Of a stretch of 64,000 nt of DNA, positions 1 through 9,492 are shown piece by piece. The stretch is from Homarus americanus (lineage: Eukaryota; Arthropoda; Malacostraca; Decapoda; Nephropidae): positions 3,837,758 to 3,901,757 of the forward strand of contig NW_024720773.1 of NCBI RefSeq assembly GCF_018991925.1, in the 5' to 3' direction. Below the pieces are notes generated by a model. It was not told the DNA's origin and did no database searches. It saw nothing but the letters and a program-made list of their open reading frames with translations. Position 1 is the first letter of the stretch, and the number at the start of each line of letters is the position of its first letter. Position numbers and translations under genes: made by a program.

Positions 1-13
1 CAGGATCTCTTGG

Positions 14-99
14 GTGGCGTCCTTGTGTTAGTAGGTCTTCAGCTGTAGGATTCCGTGTGTGGTGTCCTCGTGTTAGTAGGACCTCAGTTGCAGGTTCAC
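14..99. repeat. Two-copy tandem repeat, about 46 bp
   Basis: Two diverged copies of a segment containing GTGTTAGTAGG..CTCAG.TG.AGG lie at about 16-53 and 62-99. The left edge of the window may cut a longer array. Nothing coding is visible. Confidence 0.6.
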
Positions 100-186
100 G
101 TCCCACATGAGAGAAGGGCGGGGCGCCATGGAGCACAGGATAATACCATATTGCGGTCACTGTGTACAAAAGGTTTATAATCCTAG

Positions 187-870
187 ATGCCGGAGAACAG
201 CGTGCGAGGAGGAGGAGGAGGAGGAGGAGGAGGAGGAAGAACAGGAGGAGGAAGAAGAACAGGAGGAGGAAGAAGAACAGGAGGAGGAGAAGAAGAAGAA
301 GGGGGAGTAGGGAGGCTTAGGAAGAGTGTGGAGAGGAAGGACGGAGGAGGAGGGGGAGGAAGAACAGGAAGGCAGTTGAAGAAGAAGAAGGGGTGGAGCA
401 AGAGGCTTAGGGAAGAGGGAGAAGGAGGAGCGAGGAGGGGAGGAAGAACAGGAGGAGGAGAAGAAGAAGAAGGGGGGAGGCAGGAGGCTTAGGGAAGAGT
501 GTGGGAGAGGAAGGGAGGAGGGGAGGAGGGGGAGAAGAACAGAGGAGGAGAAGAAGAAGAAGAAGGGGGAGAAGAGGCTTAGGGAAGGAAAGTGTGGGGA
601 GAGGAAGGACGAGGAGGAGGGGGAGGAAGAACAGGAGGAGGAGAAGAAGAAGAAGGGGGAGAGGGAGGCTTAGGGAAGAGTGTGTGGAGAGGAAGGAGGA
701 TGAGGAGGGGAGGAAGACAGGAGGAGGAGGAAGAAGAAGAAGGGGGAGAGAGGCTTAGGAAGAGTGTGGAGGAAGGACGAGAGGAGGGGAGGAAGAACAG
801 GAGGAGGAGAAGAAGAAGAAGAAGGGGAGTAAAGAGGCTTAGGGAAGAGGTGAGAAGGAAGTCGCAAGCT
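187..870. repeat. Purine-only minisatellite, unit 81-94 bp
   Basis: The + strand is almost entirely A and G. Each unit carries AGGCTTAGGGAAGAGTGTGG followed by GAGGAGG, AAGAACAGG and GAAGAAGAAG blocks. The AGGCTTAG marker recurs near 312, 404, 485, 574, 668, 751 and 835, which gives about seven units of 81-94 bp. Poly-Glu, Gly-rich and Pro-rich open frames across it are translations of the repeat. The strand asymmetry could allow triplex (H-DNA) formation, which is inference. Confidence 0.85.
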
Positions 871-904
871 AGTATGAGAGGGTGATGAAGGGGTATAAGA
901 GGTG

Positions 905-1432
905 GAGGAAAATATATCAGGATGAGGGAAAGATCAGGGGTGAGGGAAAGTATCAGGGTGAGGGAAAAGTATCAGGGGTGAGGGAAAGTATCAGGGTGAG
1001 GGAAAGTATCAGGTGAAGGAAGCTATTGGCGGTGAAGAGAGGTATCAGGGTGAAGGTAGATATCGATTAGTACTAGGTGAAGGAAGATATCAGGTATTAG
1101 GGATGAGGAAGATATCAGGGATGAGGGAGGATATCAGGGGTGAGAGAAGATATCAGGGGTGAAGGAAGATATCAGGGGTGAGGGATCAGGGGGTGAAGGG
1201 AGGAGGATATCAGGGGTATCAGGGGAGGGAAGTATCAGGGGGTGAGGGAAGGTATCAGGGATGAGGAAGATATCAGGGATGAGGGAGGATTTATGGGGTG
1301 AGAGAGGATATCAGGGGTGAGGGAAGTATCAGGGGGTGAGGGAAGGTATCAGGGATGAGGAAGATATCAGGGATGAGGGAGGATTTATGGGGTGAGAGAG
1401 GATATCAGGGGTGAGGGAAGGTATCAGGGGTG
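905..1432. repeat. Minisatellite of 17-20 bp with a 93-bp higher-order duplication
   Basis: The basic unit is a variant of TATCAGGGGTGAGGGAAGA. A block containing GGATTTATGGGGTGAGAGAGG occurs twice, about 1249-1341 and 1342-1432, showing a 93-bp higher-order duplication on top of the short period. Confidence 0.85.
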
Positions 1433-1435
1433 CAG

Positions 1436-2290
1436 GTGCATGTAGTTGCCTCGCTGTGTACAAAACGATGACCTTCAATGTCAGATTACACAAGAGACTG
1501 CGTGAAGCTTCTTTACCAACACTGATGACGTAAGTCTTTGCACAAACTCTCACCCCTTCACTCTACTTTCCTTACATCCATTTTGTGGTGTTACAACCGA
1601 GAGCAACTTTGTGTTTATACAGATACTCAGACCTAAAGATTCTAAACCTTTCGACATGGCAAGTAGGGGACAATAGAGCTGGTTAAACCTTCAGAGTAGT
1701 ACCCACACTTAAGTATGCAGCCCACTTCTTTAACACATATTTTTTCACGTGTGCGGCCTCTTTACACAATAAGGGAGGAGGGTGCGGCGCAGCTGAGGCA
1801 GCGGTGCCCTGAGGGCTGCTGCGGCAACAGGCAGCTGTCAACACAGATGAGGCCTCGTCTGTACCCTCACAGACTTCTCATGCCGGGCTTCGTTGTTCAC
1901 TTTCGAATATAATTACCTGCGGTTCGTTTCAAACCCCCCCGGGAGAGCGAGATAAGAGCAATAAATGAACAAGCCAGGGATTGTGTGGCCGCGAACAAAA
2001 GTTAATCACTTCCTCTTAGCCGCTATAACCCCTCCTTGCCGATGTGGAGACACCAGACAGACGCTAAGTCCAAGACGGTCCGCCCCTGCTCAGGTTCCTT
2101 GCCTATCTTCAATACCCAGCTGCGTCTATTATGTGGTGCAGCGCTCAGGGCTGGGCACACACGGCTCTCCTGCAACAATACTCAGCTCCGGTCGGCCCTA
2201 ACGAATGAGGCCCCTCTTAACCTTACTTTTATCCCGTTTTCTCATGAGCTCCGCCAAGGTTAAATATCTAAGCGAATAGCCGCCCCTTGC
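1436..2290. other. Non-repetitive stretch, no recognised gene
   Basis: This stretch is mixed-composition and comparatively GC-rich at 1750-1880 and 2030-2230. Open frames are short (under 80 codons) with no recognisable domain, signal peptide or splice structure. It could hold a promoter or an exon of a host gene, but the sequence alone does not show it. Confidence 0.4.
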
Positions 2291-2319
2291 ATGCCCTTTT
2301 AGTTTCAGTAAAAGGGCAT
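2291..2319. other. Perfect 11-bp hairpin
   Basis: ATGCCCTTTTA (2291-2301) and TAAAAGGGCAT (2309-2319) are exact reverse complements around the 7-base loop GTTTCAG. It does not match the 6-bp stem and 4-base loop of the histone mRNA 3' end. Function unknown. Confidence 0.75.
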
Positions 2320-2927
2320 TCGGTATTTTTTCATCGGTTTTAAACTCCTACAAGTTCTATACTCCCTCTTAGTCCTTCTTTTCTAATTCTCCTCCTTAAT
2401 GGGCGCAGGACCAGCCCATTTCGTGTAATTTCATCAATCTAAACAGACCCATTCTTCCGCGACTCCACCACAATACCAGGGTCGGCCAGCAGCCCCCACA
2501 CAGATTTCAGAAAGGTTGGGAGTTTGTCAGTACTTAATTTTTGTATTCCACAGCAGACCAGTTCCTTGGAAACTTGTGGGTTTTTATCACAATGAGTGTG
2601 TATTTTTTTTCAGTCTTTCTTTATCTTAGTAAATATTTGAACAAAACCAATTTCGTTTAAAAGAGAATCAATAAAATAAGAAATTCAAAAGGAATGTGGT
2701 GTGTAGGGAGGGCGGGTGTAGGGGCATCACTGGTAATATCTATAGCGACTCACCTCTTCGTTGTTGTTTGCGTCAGGCTTGAGAAGCTCGGTCGCAGCCT
2801 CTGGTATTGTCCGCTCGTCTCCCACCGCCTAATAACCTATCTCCCCGCCGACAGGTTCTCCACGCTACCATGATCCAGAAGACAACTAGTGGGTTAAGGC
2901 TAGTGAGCAACGCCACACATCGACCCA

Positions 2928-3050
2928 AACCATCTCTCTCTACCACATAACCACCTAAAACCATCTCTCTCCACCACATAACTATCTCTCTCCACCACAC
3001 AACTCTTAACCACCATCTCGCTCCACCACACAACTCTTAACCATCTACTA
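2928..3050. repeat. Degenerate tandem repeat, about 30 bp
   Basis: Four to five diverged copies of an ACCATCTCTCTCCACCACAT-like motif, alternating with CACAACTCTTAACC. Pyrimidine- and CCA-rich, non-coding. Confidence 0.65.
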
Positions 3051-3086
3051 CTCTATTGTGCCTGTGTTTATTCTTGTAGTTTATTT

Positions 3087-3112
3087 AGAGAGAGAGAGAG
3101 AGAGAGAGAGAA
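3087..3112. repeat. (AG)n microsatellite
   Basis: Uninterrupted AG dinucleotide run of about 13 copies. Confidence 0.95.
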
Positions 3113-3325
3113 TCCGAAATGCCTGGAAAAGCGACAACTATACTGTAGCTGTGACGGGCCTGGTTAAAGTGGTGGGCAGTATTCGAGACACAATGCACGC
3201 CACTTACTGTACGCCGCTCTGCTGATAGTCATCTCTGCTAAACTGCCCGAAACTAAACGTCTCATTCTGGGTGTGTGTGATAGGGATCAGGCGGGTGGTG
3301 TGGTCACTCATGGACAATACAGGTC

Positions 3326-3480
3326 CTCCTCCTTCACCATCGTCTCCACCCCCCAACATCATCACCACCACCATCCCAGCTTCCCCCAACACCATCACCA
3401 TGACCACCACCATCCCATTCACCACCACCACCACCACCATCCTAGTTTCCCCAACACTACCACGATCACCACCATCAGCC
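3326..3480. repeat. CCA/CAC-rich imperfect repeat
   Basis: Interspersed CACCACCAC and CATCCCAGCTTCCCCAACAC motifs, giving His/Pro/Thr-rich open frames in two + frames. The bias comes from the trinucleotide repeat and no domain is recognisable. Confidence 0.7.
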
Positions 3481-4156
3481 TTGCTTTCCCAACACCACCA
3501 TATCTGTCCCCGCCTCCACCAGCATCTCTCCCAGTACCACCGTCAACATCCCTATCATCTCTTACAGTACCACTACCTCAAAGGTCCTGCACCCACCATC
3601 ACCGCTACCTGCCTCTGGGGACACCTACCTGACCACAGCTAATTACTCCTTACCTCACAGGGGATCGTCACCTCATTGTGCCGCCAAAGTTGTTGTTTTT
3701 CTGACTAAAATATTCGTTCGCGCTAATTACTGATGTTTATACGAGAACGCCTGTGTGTTTTAGAGTGTGTTTTTTGTATATATTTACGTGGTGTGTTTTA
3801 TTGCGTGTTAGTGTTTGTCTTATCTTTTTGTATATTCATATCTTTTTAATGTGTCTTACATATGTATCTGAGATGCGGTATGATCTCTGAGTGAAGTTCA
3901 GTAGTGCACGGCAGACAGCCCTCATTACAGAAGGTGATAGGTGAGAGCCAACAACATAGTTTACGCTATAAACTACCCCTCTATGCTTCACACTCTGACT
4001 TATTGTAAATACAACTTTGGTATAATATGTTTGTGTTGGTACTGATGTGTCCAAGAGATACAATTATATACGACCCTAAACTCCAAACATGACACAAAAT
4101 ATCTAACTCAAATCATAATCAAATTCCAAAGTTTCTTGACGCAATAATTAAAAACT

Positions 4157-4157
<1 letters not shown>

Positions 4158-4195
<38 letters not shown>

Positions 4196-4231
4196 TAAAA
4201 ATGTTAATAATAATAATAATAATGATGATGA

Positions 4232-4266
<35 letters not shown>

Positions 4267-4295
4267 CTACTACTACTACTAATAATAATAATAAT
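4158..4295. repeat. Compound trinucleotide microsatellite
   Basis: Successive (AAT)n, (AAT)n, (ATG)n, (ACT)n and (AAT)n tracts with only a few interruptions. Tracts of this type in this window often mark the 3' end of a LINE, but no LINE tail is recognisable here. Confidence 0.95.
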
Positions 4296-4440
4296 GAGAC
4301 GAAAATTGATCTACTGGGCTCATATCGACTGTGATACTGATGTTAACAATTACACTTCTCATAGTTTAATGTAATGTAAGTTTTTGGGTCACAGCTTCAG
4401 TAACGTGATAACCAAACCAAGGTGAAAATGTATACAATAA

Positions 4441-4672
4441 CAGGGGCGGATCCAGGAATATAAAAAAGGGGGATCCAAGTAGTTATGGGCCGGGGAACGT
4501 GGCGAGCGTAGCGAGTCCATCCAGCTGGTTTTTTTATATCTGACAAATATCATGGTCATTTCGAGGCCATTTTGAGGCCATGCAAACTTGATATTAGGAG
4601 ATATTCTGAAGTCAATAGTTAATACTTTTTACTATACAATAATGCCTCAGTACAATACTGGATCCGCCTTTG
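4441..4672. mobile_element. Candidate MITE with terminal inverted repeats
   Basis: The element starts CAGGGGCGGATCCAGGA (4441-4457) and ends with a segment whose reverse complement is CAAAGGCGGATCCAGTA (4656-4672). The ends therefore match at 14 of 17 positions as terminal inverted repeats 232 bp apart. There is no coding sequence, as expected for a non-autonomous DNA transposon. The CAGGGGCGGAT terminus resembles hAT-type ends in general form. However, the 8-bp flanks (TACAATAA and AGTAAATA) do not form a clear target-site duplication, so the superfamily is uncertain. A 10-bp string TATACAATAA occurs both just outside the left end and inside the right end (4633-4642). Confidence 0.6.
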
Positions 4673-4866
4673 AGTAAATAGTGGAGTTGCTGAGAGAACC
4701 AGAGACGTGATCAACGCCTTGTGTCACCCCGGCGACTGAACACTTGACATCCAAGAGAAACATGAATGAAAAGTTGAAAAGCAAAATAATAATGATCTTC
4801 ACTAGACATGATATTCAACTAAGTGCTTTATAAACTCTCACTGTACTTTACTAACGTCTGCCTCAA

Positions 4867-5862
4867 CCTTCACTGTCTCTTATTGATGATGGTGAAGTAA
4901 ACATTGTGAAAAATTAAACCTTTACTGTCTCTTGTTGATGATGGTGAAGTAAACATTGTGAAAAATTAAACCTTTACTGTCTCTTGTTGATGATGGTGAA
5001 GTAAACATTGTGAAAAATTAAACCTTTACTGTCTCTTGTTGATGATGGTGAAGTAAACATTGTGAAGAATGAAACCTTTACTGTCTCTTGTTGATGATGG
5101 TGAAGTAAACATTGTGAAGAATGAAACCTTTACTGTCTCTTGTTGATGATGGTGAAGTAAACATTGTGAAGAATGAAACCTTTACTGTCTCTTGTTGATG
5201 ATGGTGAAGTAAACATTGTGAAGAATGAAACCTTTACTGTCTCTTGTTGATGATGGTGAAGTAAACATTGTGAAGAATGAAACCTTTACTGTCTCTTGTT
5301 GATGATGGTGAAGTAAACATTGTGAAGAATGAAACCTTTACTGTCTCTTGTTGATGATGGTGAAGTAAACATTGTGAAGAATGAAACCTTTACTGTCTCT
5401 TGTTGATGATGGTGAAGTAAACATTGTGAAGAATGAAACCTTTACTGTCTCTCTCTTGTTGATGATGGTGAAGTAAACTTTGTGAAGAATTAAACCTTTA
5501 CTGTCTCTTGTTGATGATGGTGAAGTAAACTTTGTGAAGAATGAAACCTTTACTGTCTCTTGTTGATGATGGTGAAGTAAACATTGTGAAGAATGAAACC
5601 TTTACTGTCTCTCTCTTGTTGATGATGGTGAAGTAAACTTGTGAAGAATTAAACCTTTATTGTTGATGATGGTGAAGTAAACTTTGTGAAGAATGAAACC
5701 TTTACTGTCTCTTGTTGATGATGGTGAAGTAAACATTGTGAAGAATGAAACCTTTACTGTCTCTCTCTTGTTGATGATGGTGAAGTAAACTTTGTGAAGA
5801 ATGAAACCTTTACTGTCTCTTGTTGATGATGGTGAAGTAAACATTGTGAAGATTGAAATAGA
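4867..5862. repeat. 52-bp minisatellite, about 19 copies
   Basis: Each unit contains CTTTACTGTCTCTTGTTGAT and GATGGTGAAGTAAACATTGT followed by GAAGAATGAAAC. The GATGATGGTGAAG marker recurs 19 times at about 52 bp. Early units carry AAAAATTAAAC and later units GAAGAATGAAAC. Several late units have CTCTCTCTT or a deletion, so homogenisation is incomplete at the right end. An open frame on the minus strand is a translation of the repeat. Confidence 0.95.
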
Positions 5863-5879
5863 TTTAAGGAGCGACAGAC

Positions 5880-6500
5880 TCATTAACCTTTACACAGGCG
5901 GGCTCCTCGTACAAGGTTTACCCAGACAACGTCCAGTGTTGGTCTTCCTACAGCTTCACTGCTGACATATCTCTCCCTGTTGGTCAGGCTCCTGAGCCCC
6001 AGCTGGCAGGTGCATCAGATAACTCTACCATTAAAAACCACCACAAGTTGATCACACTGTGTGTGTGCAGTGTGACTCAGCAATTTTTCTTTACTTCTTT
6101 GGAACACTGTTTATTTTCCATATTTAATTTTGCATGCCATAAAATGTATTCATTATCATTATGATTTGTTTCATTACCAATATAAAAATATTTGTATGTG
6201 TTAGTAAGATAAACTTAACATTCCTCGTGAGAATCGGGCAGCCTGTCACATAATACCCAGCGTAAACGAGCTCTTCTGGTCACACAAAACCCCTTGTAAA
6301 TGTACATCAAAGAAGGCCATGAGATATCTCCCCGCCGGGTCTGAGGATCACGTTGCAGCCCTATTTGTGCGCCCGAGCCAGCCAGATAAGATCACTGCCA
6401 GCCTCGCCAGTGGTCGTCTGAGGGCCCCGTCACGCCTAGCTGGTCTTGGACTGTGTACCGATTTTCGATACAATATCACCTTGGAGGTCCTCCTTCTACT
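5880..6500. other. No recognised gene
   Basis: Mixed-composition sequence with a 61-codon open frame at 6319-6504 that has no recognisable similarity. Nothing else identifiable. Confidence 0.4.
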
Positions 6501-6608
6501 GTAAACACCGCAGGGAATATGCTAGTGGTTGTAACTCCCGACAGGAGCTGCCATACACAGGCCAACCGGCATATTGCAGAATCCTTAATTTCTTATGTTC
6601 TTATGTTC
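6500..6608 (-). mobile_element. Possible interspersed repeat ending in an octamer repeat
   Basis: Read on the minus strand, the segment begins with two copies of the octamer GAACATAA (6593-6608 on the window) followed by GAAATTAAGGATTCTGCAAT and a CAGCTCCTGTCGGG motif. I recall sequence of this type as an abundant dispersed repeat in decapod genomes, but cannot confirm it here. No coding part is visible. Confidence 0.35.
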
Positions 6609-6944
6609 ATTCTGTAATTGTGTCTATTTAATGTAATTTTCGCAGAGCACTATGAGAATATCACACAACAATAGTTTATATGTTTTATGTGTTTCCATGT
6701 AATGATAGTGACGTAAAAATAAGCTCGGTTTGTTGACACGGCCAGGGACAAAGGCTGGAGGGAAGGAGGGGTGGCTGAAGCGACCAGGTAGAAGCAGCCT
6801 CCACTGATGTAATCTACGCAGCATTGAATGTCGGCCGCGGTTTCAATTGGGATTGATGGGGAGAGGGAGGGAGGGAGGGACAGGTCTTATATACCTTTTT
6901 CCCCCGAGTGTTTGTAAGTTCCGTGGAGCCATGGGCCAGGTTTC

Positions 6945-7150
6945 ACTAGGGGTCTTTAAGGGAAAAATCTCCTAAAGAGAGCCTTCAATTTAGGGGGTTT
7001 TAGTGGGAGCCTTTAGAGATCATGCTCTCAGTGGGGGTCTCCGATGAGGGTCTTCAGTGAGAGTCTTAAGTAGGAGCTTTCAATAGAACCCTTCAGTTAT
7101 AACCCTCAGTGAAGGCGTTTAGTAAAAGCTCTGAGAAGGAGACCTTGATA
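6945..7150. repeat. Degenerate minisatellite, about 20-22 bp
   Basis: Diverged copies of an AGTGGGAGCCTTCAATAGG-like motif (for example GGTCTTCAGTGAGAGTCTT and GGAGCTTTCAATAGAACCC) continue for about 200 bp. It looks like an old array decayed by substitutions. Confidence 0.5.
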
Positions 7151-8220
7151 GAAGAACCTCCTCTTCCATTTTTCATGAGCTGCGAAGTCATCGAGCTAAT
7201 GTGTGGCGCCGAATTTCAGAATTCTTTATGCCATGATAAGTTAAGTGTGTAGAGGGAGATGAACGCCGCACTGTGTTTCCATGTACCTGACAAGGGTCGT
7301 ACAACACCCCTTACGCCTCTCCTTATGTTGAGGGAGATGGTACACGTAGATGACGCCACCACAGTACAATAACCTCTCATGTCGTGTTGCTGTCCAATTG
7401 TTCAAAGAGAAGCTGCCAAGGAAGCGACACCTCTGACACGTAAGACCTCTACAGCAGGTGGTTCTGTGATTCTAATTCTAAATTATTATTTTTGCATAAA
7501 CTTTCACTACACTTCGCTACCGTCTGTTTCATCGTTTATATTTTTTCCTTAAATAATATTATAACATTTGGAAAAGATATTCTAACTACTGCCAGACAAC
7601 CGACCACCCTGATATGTCCACTGGTTAATACTTATACAGACGGTGTGTGTGTGTGTGTGTGTGCCTTTGAGTAAGAAATTTACGAGAATTCTAATTTACA
7701 TTAAAACTGGCCCTCAGAGACCAAATATTCCTTATAGTATGTCTTATGTAAAAGAAAAACTATATTATAGTTACCTGAAGAATACATAAACAACAAAGAA
7801 ATTTTAGTTACAAGTACAATTACAAAACTAATTACACTAAACAAAACAGACTTGATCAATGTAAGTTTCTATTGCTTCTAAATAGCTCGATAGTGGAATT
7901 AATAAGGGTTTATTTCACTCACAAACTCATTTCAGTAATAACTAATGTAAGAATAACGAGGCAAAATTACAATATTTCATCTAAATCAATCTTGCCATTT
8001 CTATAATATGTCCGAAAATCAAGAATGCAATACTGTCGAATGTCTTAGATTGAGACGTAATTTGATAAATTCGTATTTGTTCTGTGTAAAAAACAACATA
8101 AGAGTTTCTTGGTATATATGTGCAACGTGTGAGTCAACCTTAGAATGGAACCGAATCTCTCACGCAGTAGAGACCTGTATATTATTGCTGGCATATATTG
8201 ACTCCTTATATTAACGCATT
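7150..8220. other. AT-rich stretch, no recognised gene
   Basis: Contains one short (GT)n run at 7643-7663 and short open frames (60-68 codons) without recognisable similarity. No transposon termini seen. Confidence 0.4.
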
Positions 8221-8223
8221 TGT

Positions 8224-8258
8224 GGTTAGGTTAGGTTAGGTTAGGTTAGGTTAGGTTA
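8224..8258. repeat. Interstitial telomere-like (GGTTA)7
   Basis: Seven perfect GGTTA pentamers in tandem, the permuted form of the arthropod telomere unit TTAGG. It lies in interstitial sequence, flanked by non-telomeric DNA on both sides. Confidence 0.9.
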
Positions 8259-8397
8259 GTTCTGATGTTAAACACTAATAGTTGGTTCATGAATAAAAGC
8301 ATCGATTTTCTAAGGGTGAGAAATATAAATATGTTGATAGTATAATTAAGACACAAATATGGCTAAAAAAAACCTGACGGACTGTATATATAACAAA

Positions 8398-8488
8398 AGG
8401 AGAGAGAGAGAGAGAGAGAGACGACTCACCCACCACCTTCATCAGTATGGTATCAATTACTATGGGTGTCTGTGTGTGTGTGTGTGTC
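8398..8488. repeat. (AG)n and (TG)n microsatellites
   Basis: An AG run at 8398-8420 and a TG run at about 8468-8488, separated by about 45 bp of ordinary sequence. Confidence 0.9.
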
Positions 8489-8979
8489 CAGCTGTAAGAA
8501 TCCTCACTACGATCCTTCCTATAGAGTCCCCCCCCCCCAAGCTTGTTTAACAGTAATGATTTCCAGTAACACTATAAATTATGTCTTACGGTAGTATTGT
8601 ACGTCGTTCACTTTATAAGAAATAGTTATCGAAGTCTCAATTATAAACTGGTACTTTCTATCTGACGCTTCTCCTCTTCTCTTTCTCAAACCTTTACATC
8701 CTTTCATTTTCTCTTTTCCAGTTCAGTCAGCCTTACCCTTCTCCCCTTCCCCCCTCCCTTTCTTCATCCCGCTATTCCTCCCTTCTTCTCTCCCTACCTC
8801 CCTTTGCGTCTCCTCCTGCCCTCCCTTTCCAAACACCCTCTGGAGGAAAATGCCCTGGAGCGAGGAATCAGCTGGACGGCCACACAATGTCAACAATGTG
8901 ATCTTTTCTCGGGATCACAATACCGGCCTCTCTTTATTGAGTCCCTCAGTCAATGGCGGCTGTGGTTCGTGTGGGCAAG

Positions 8980-9165
8980 GGCTGGGAGATGGTGGGAGAG
9001 GGGGGGAGGGTAGGATGGGAGAGGTGAGAAGGATGTGACAGGATGGAAGGGAATGGGGTAGGGTTGAAAGGGATGGAGTAGGATAGAAAGGGATGAGATA
9101 GGATACAAGGGGTCGGGTAGGAATGGAAGAGGTGGGAAGGGTGTGGTAGGAAAGGAACAGGAAGA
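8980..9165. repeat. Purine-rich minisatellite, about 20 bp
   Basis: Diverged copies of a GGGTAGGATAGAAAGGGATG-like unit on the + strand. Pyrimidine-rich sequence precedes it at 8690-8830. The 137-codon minus-strand frame over this region is an artefact of the strand bias. Confidence 0.6.
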
Positions 9166-9337
9166 CGATAATCAGGAGGAAAATAAACAGAAGGAAGAGA
9201 AAGATGAAGGAGAGGAAGAGGAGTAGGAGAAGGGGATTTAATAATAGTTGCAGAGATAATTTTTGTGATGACGTAATACCATCTGTCTCTTGAGTACGAT
9301 CACTTATCAACCATTGACTCGATATCAATAGAGTGTG

Positions 9338-9492
9338 TATACAAAACTAAGCCTTGGATATAGGTACCACTAGGTGTACTGTACTGTACATGGACAACCA
9401 GGAGCTTGGCCGCATTACTTGTAAACAATGTGGGCAACCCGTCTCTCATACCCTCTCTCACTACAGCCTGGTATATCCTGAACTCTCCCCCT
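9338..9492 (+). pseudogene. C-terminal fragment of an RNase H-type LINE ORF2
   Basis: The translation from 9354 contains a CKQCGQPVSHTLSHYSLVY segment. It aligns with the zinc-knuckle CKLCGQPDSHTLRHYILTC of the better-preserved minus-strand LINE at 26727-29342, and the preceding GRITCKQC aligns with GRTVCKLC. The final cysteine of the knuckle is lost. Homology begins near 9340 and continues through a YRSPAVTN segment, where it passes without a break into the 36-bp array. The fragment is therefore the seed, or a surviving edge, of that array. It is 5'-truncated and not functional. Confidence 0.8.

Noticed and set aside
107..885. Acidic poly-Glu and Gly/Arg-rich frames
   Set aside because: Caused by the purine-only minisatellite; no unique domain.
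2291..2319. Histone mRNA 3' stem-loop
   Set aside because: Stem length, loop length and sequence do not fit, and no histone coding sequence is nearby.
4433..4680. Target-site duplication of the 4441-4672 element
   Set aside because: The 8-bp flanks match at only three positions. The TATACAATAA pair has one copy inside the element.
8008..8214. 68-codon + frame with four cysteines
   Set aside because: No recognisable similarity, and AT-rich surroundings make chance frames of this size likely.
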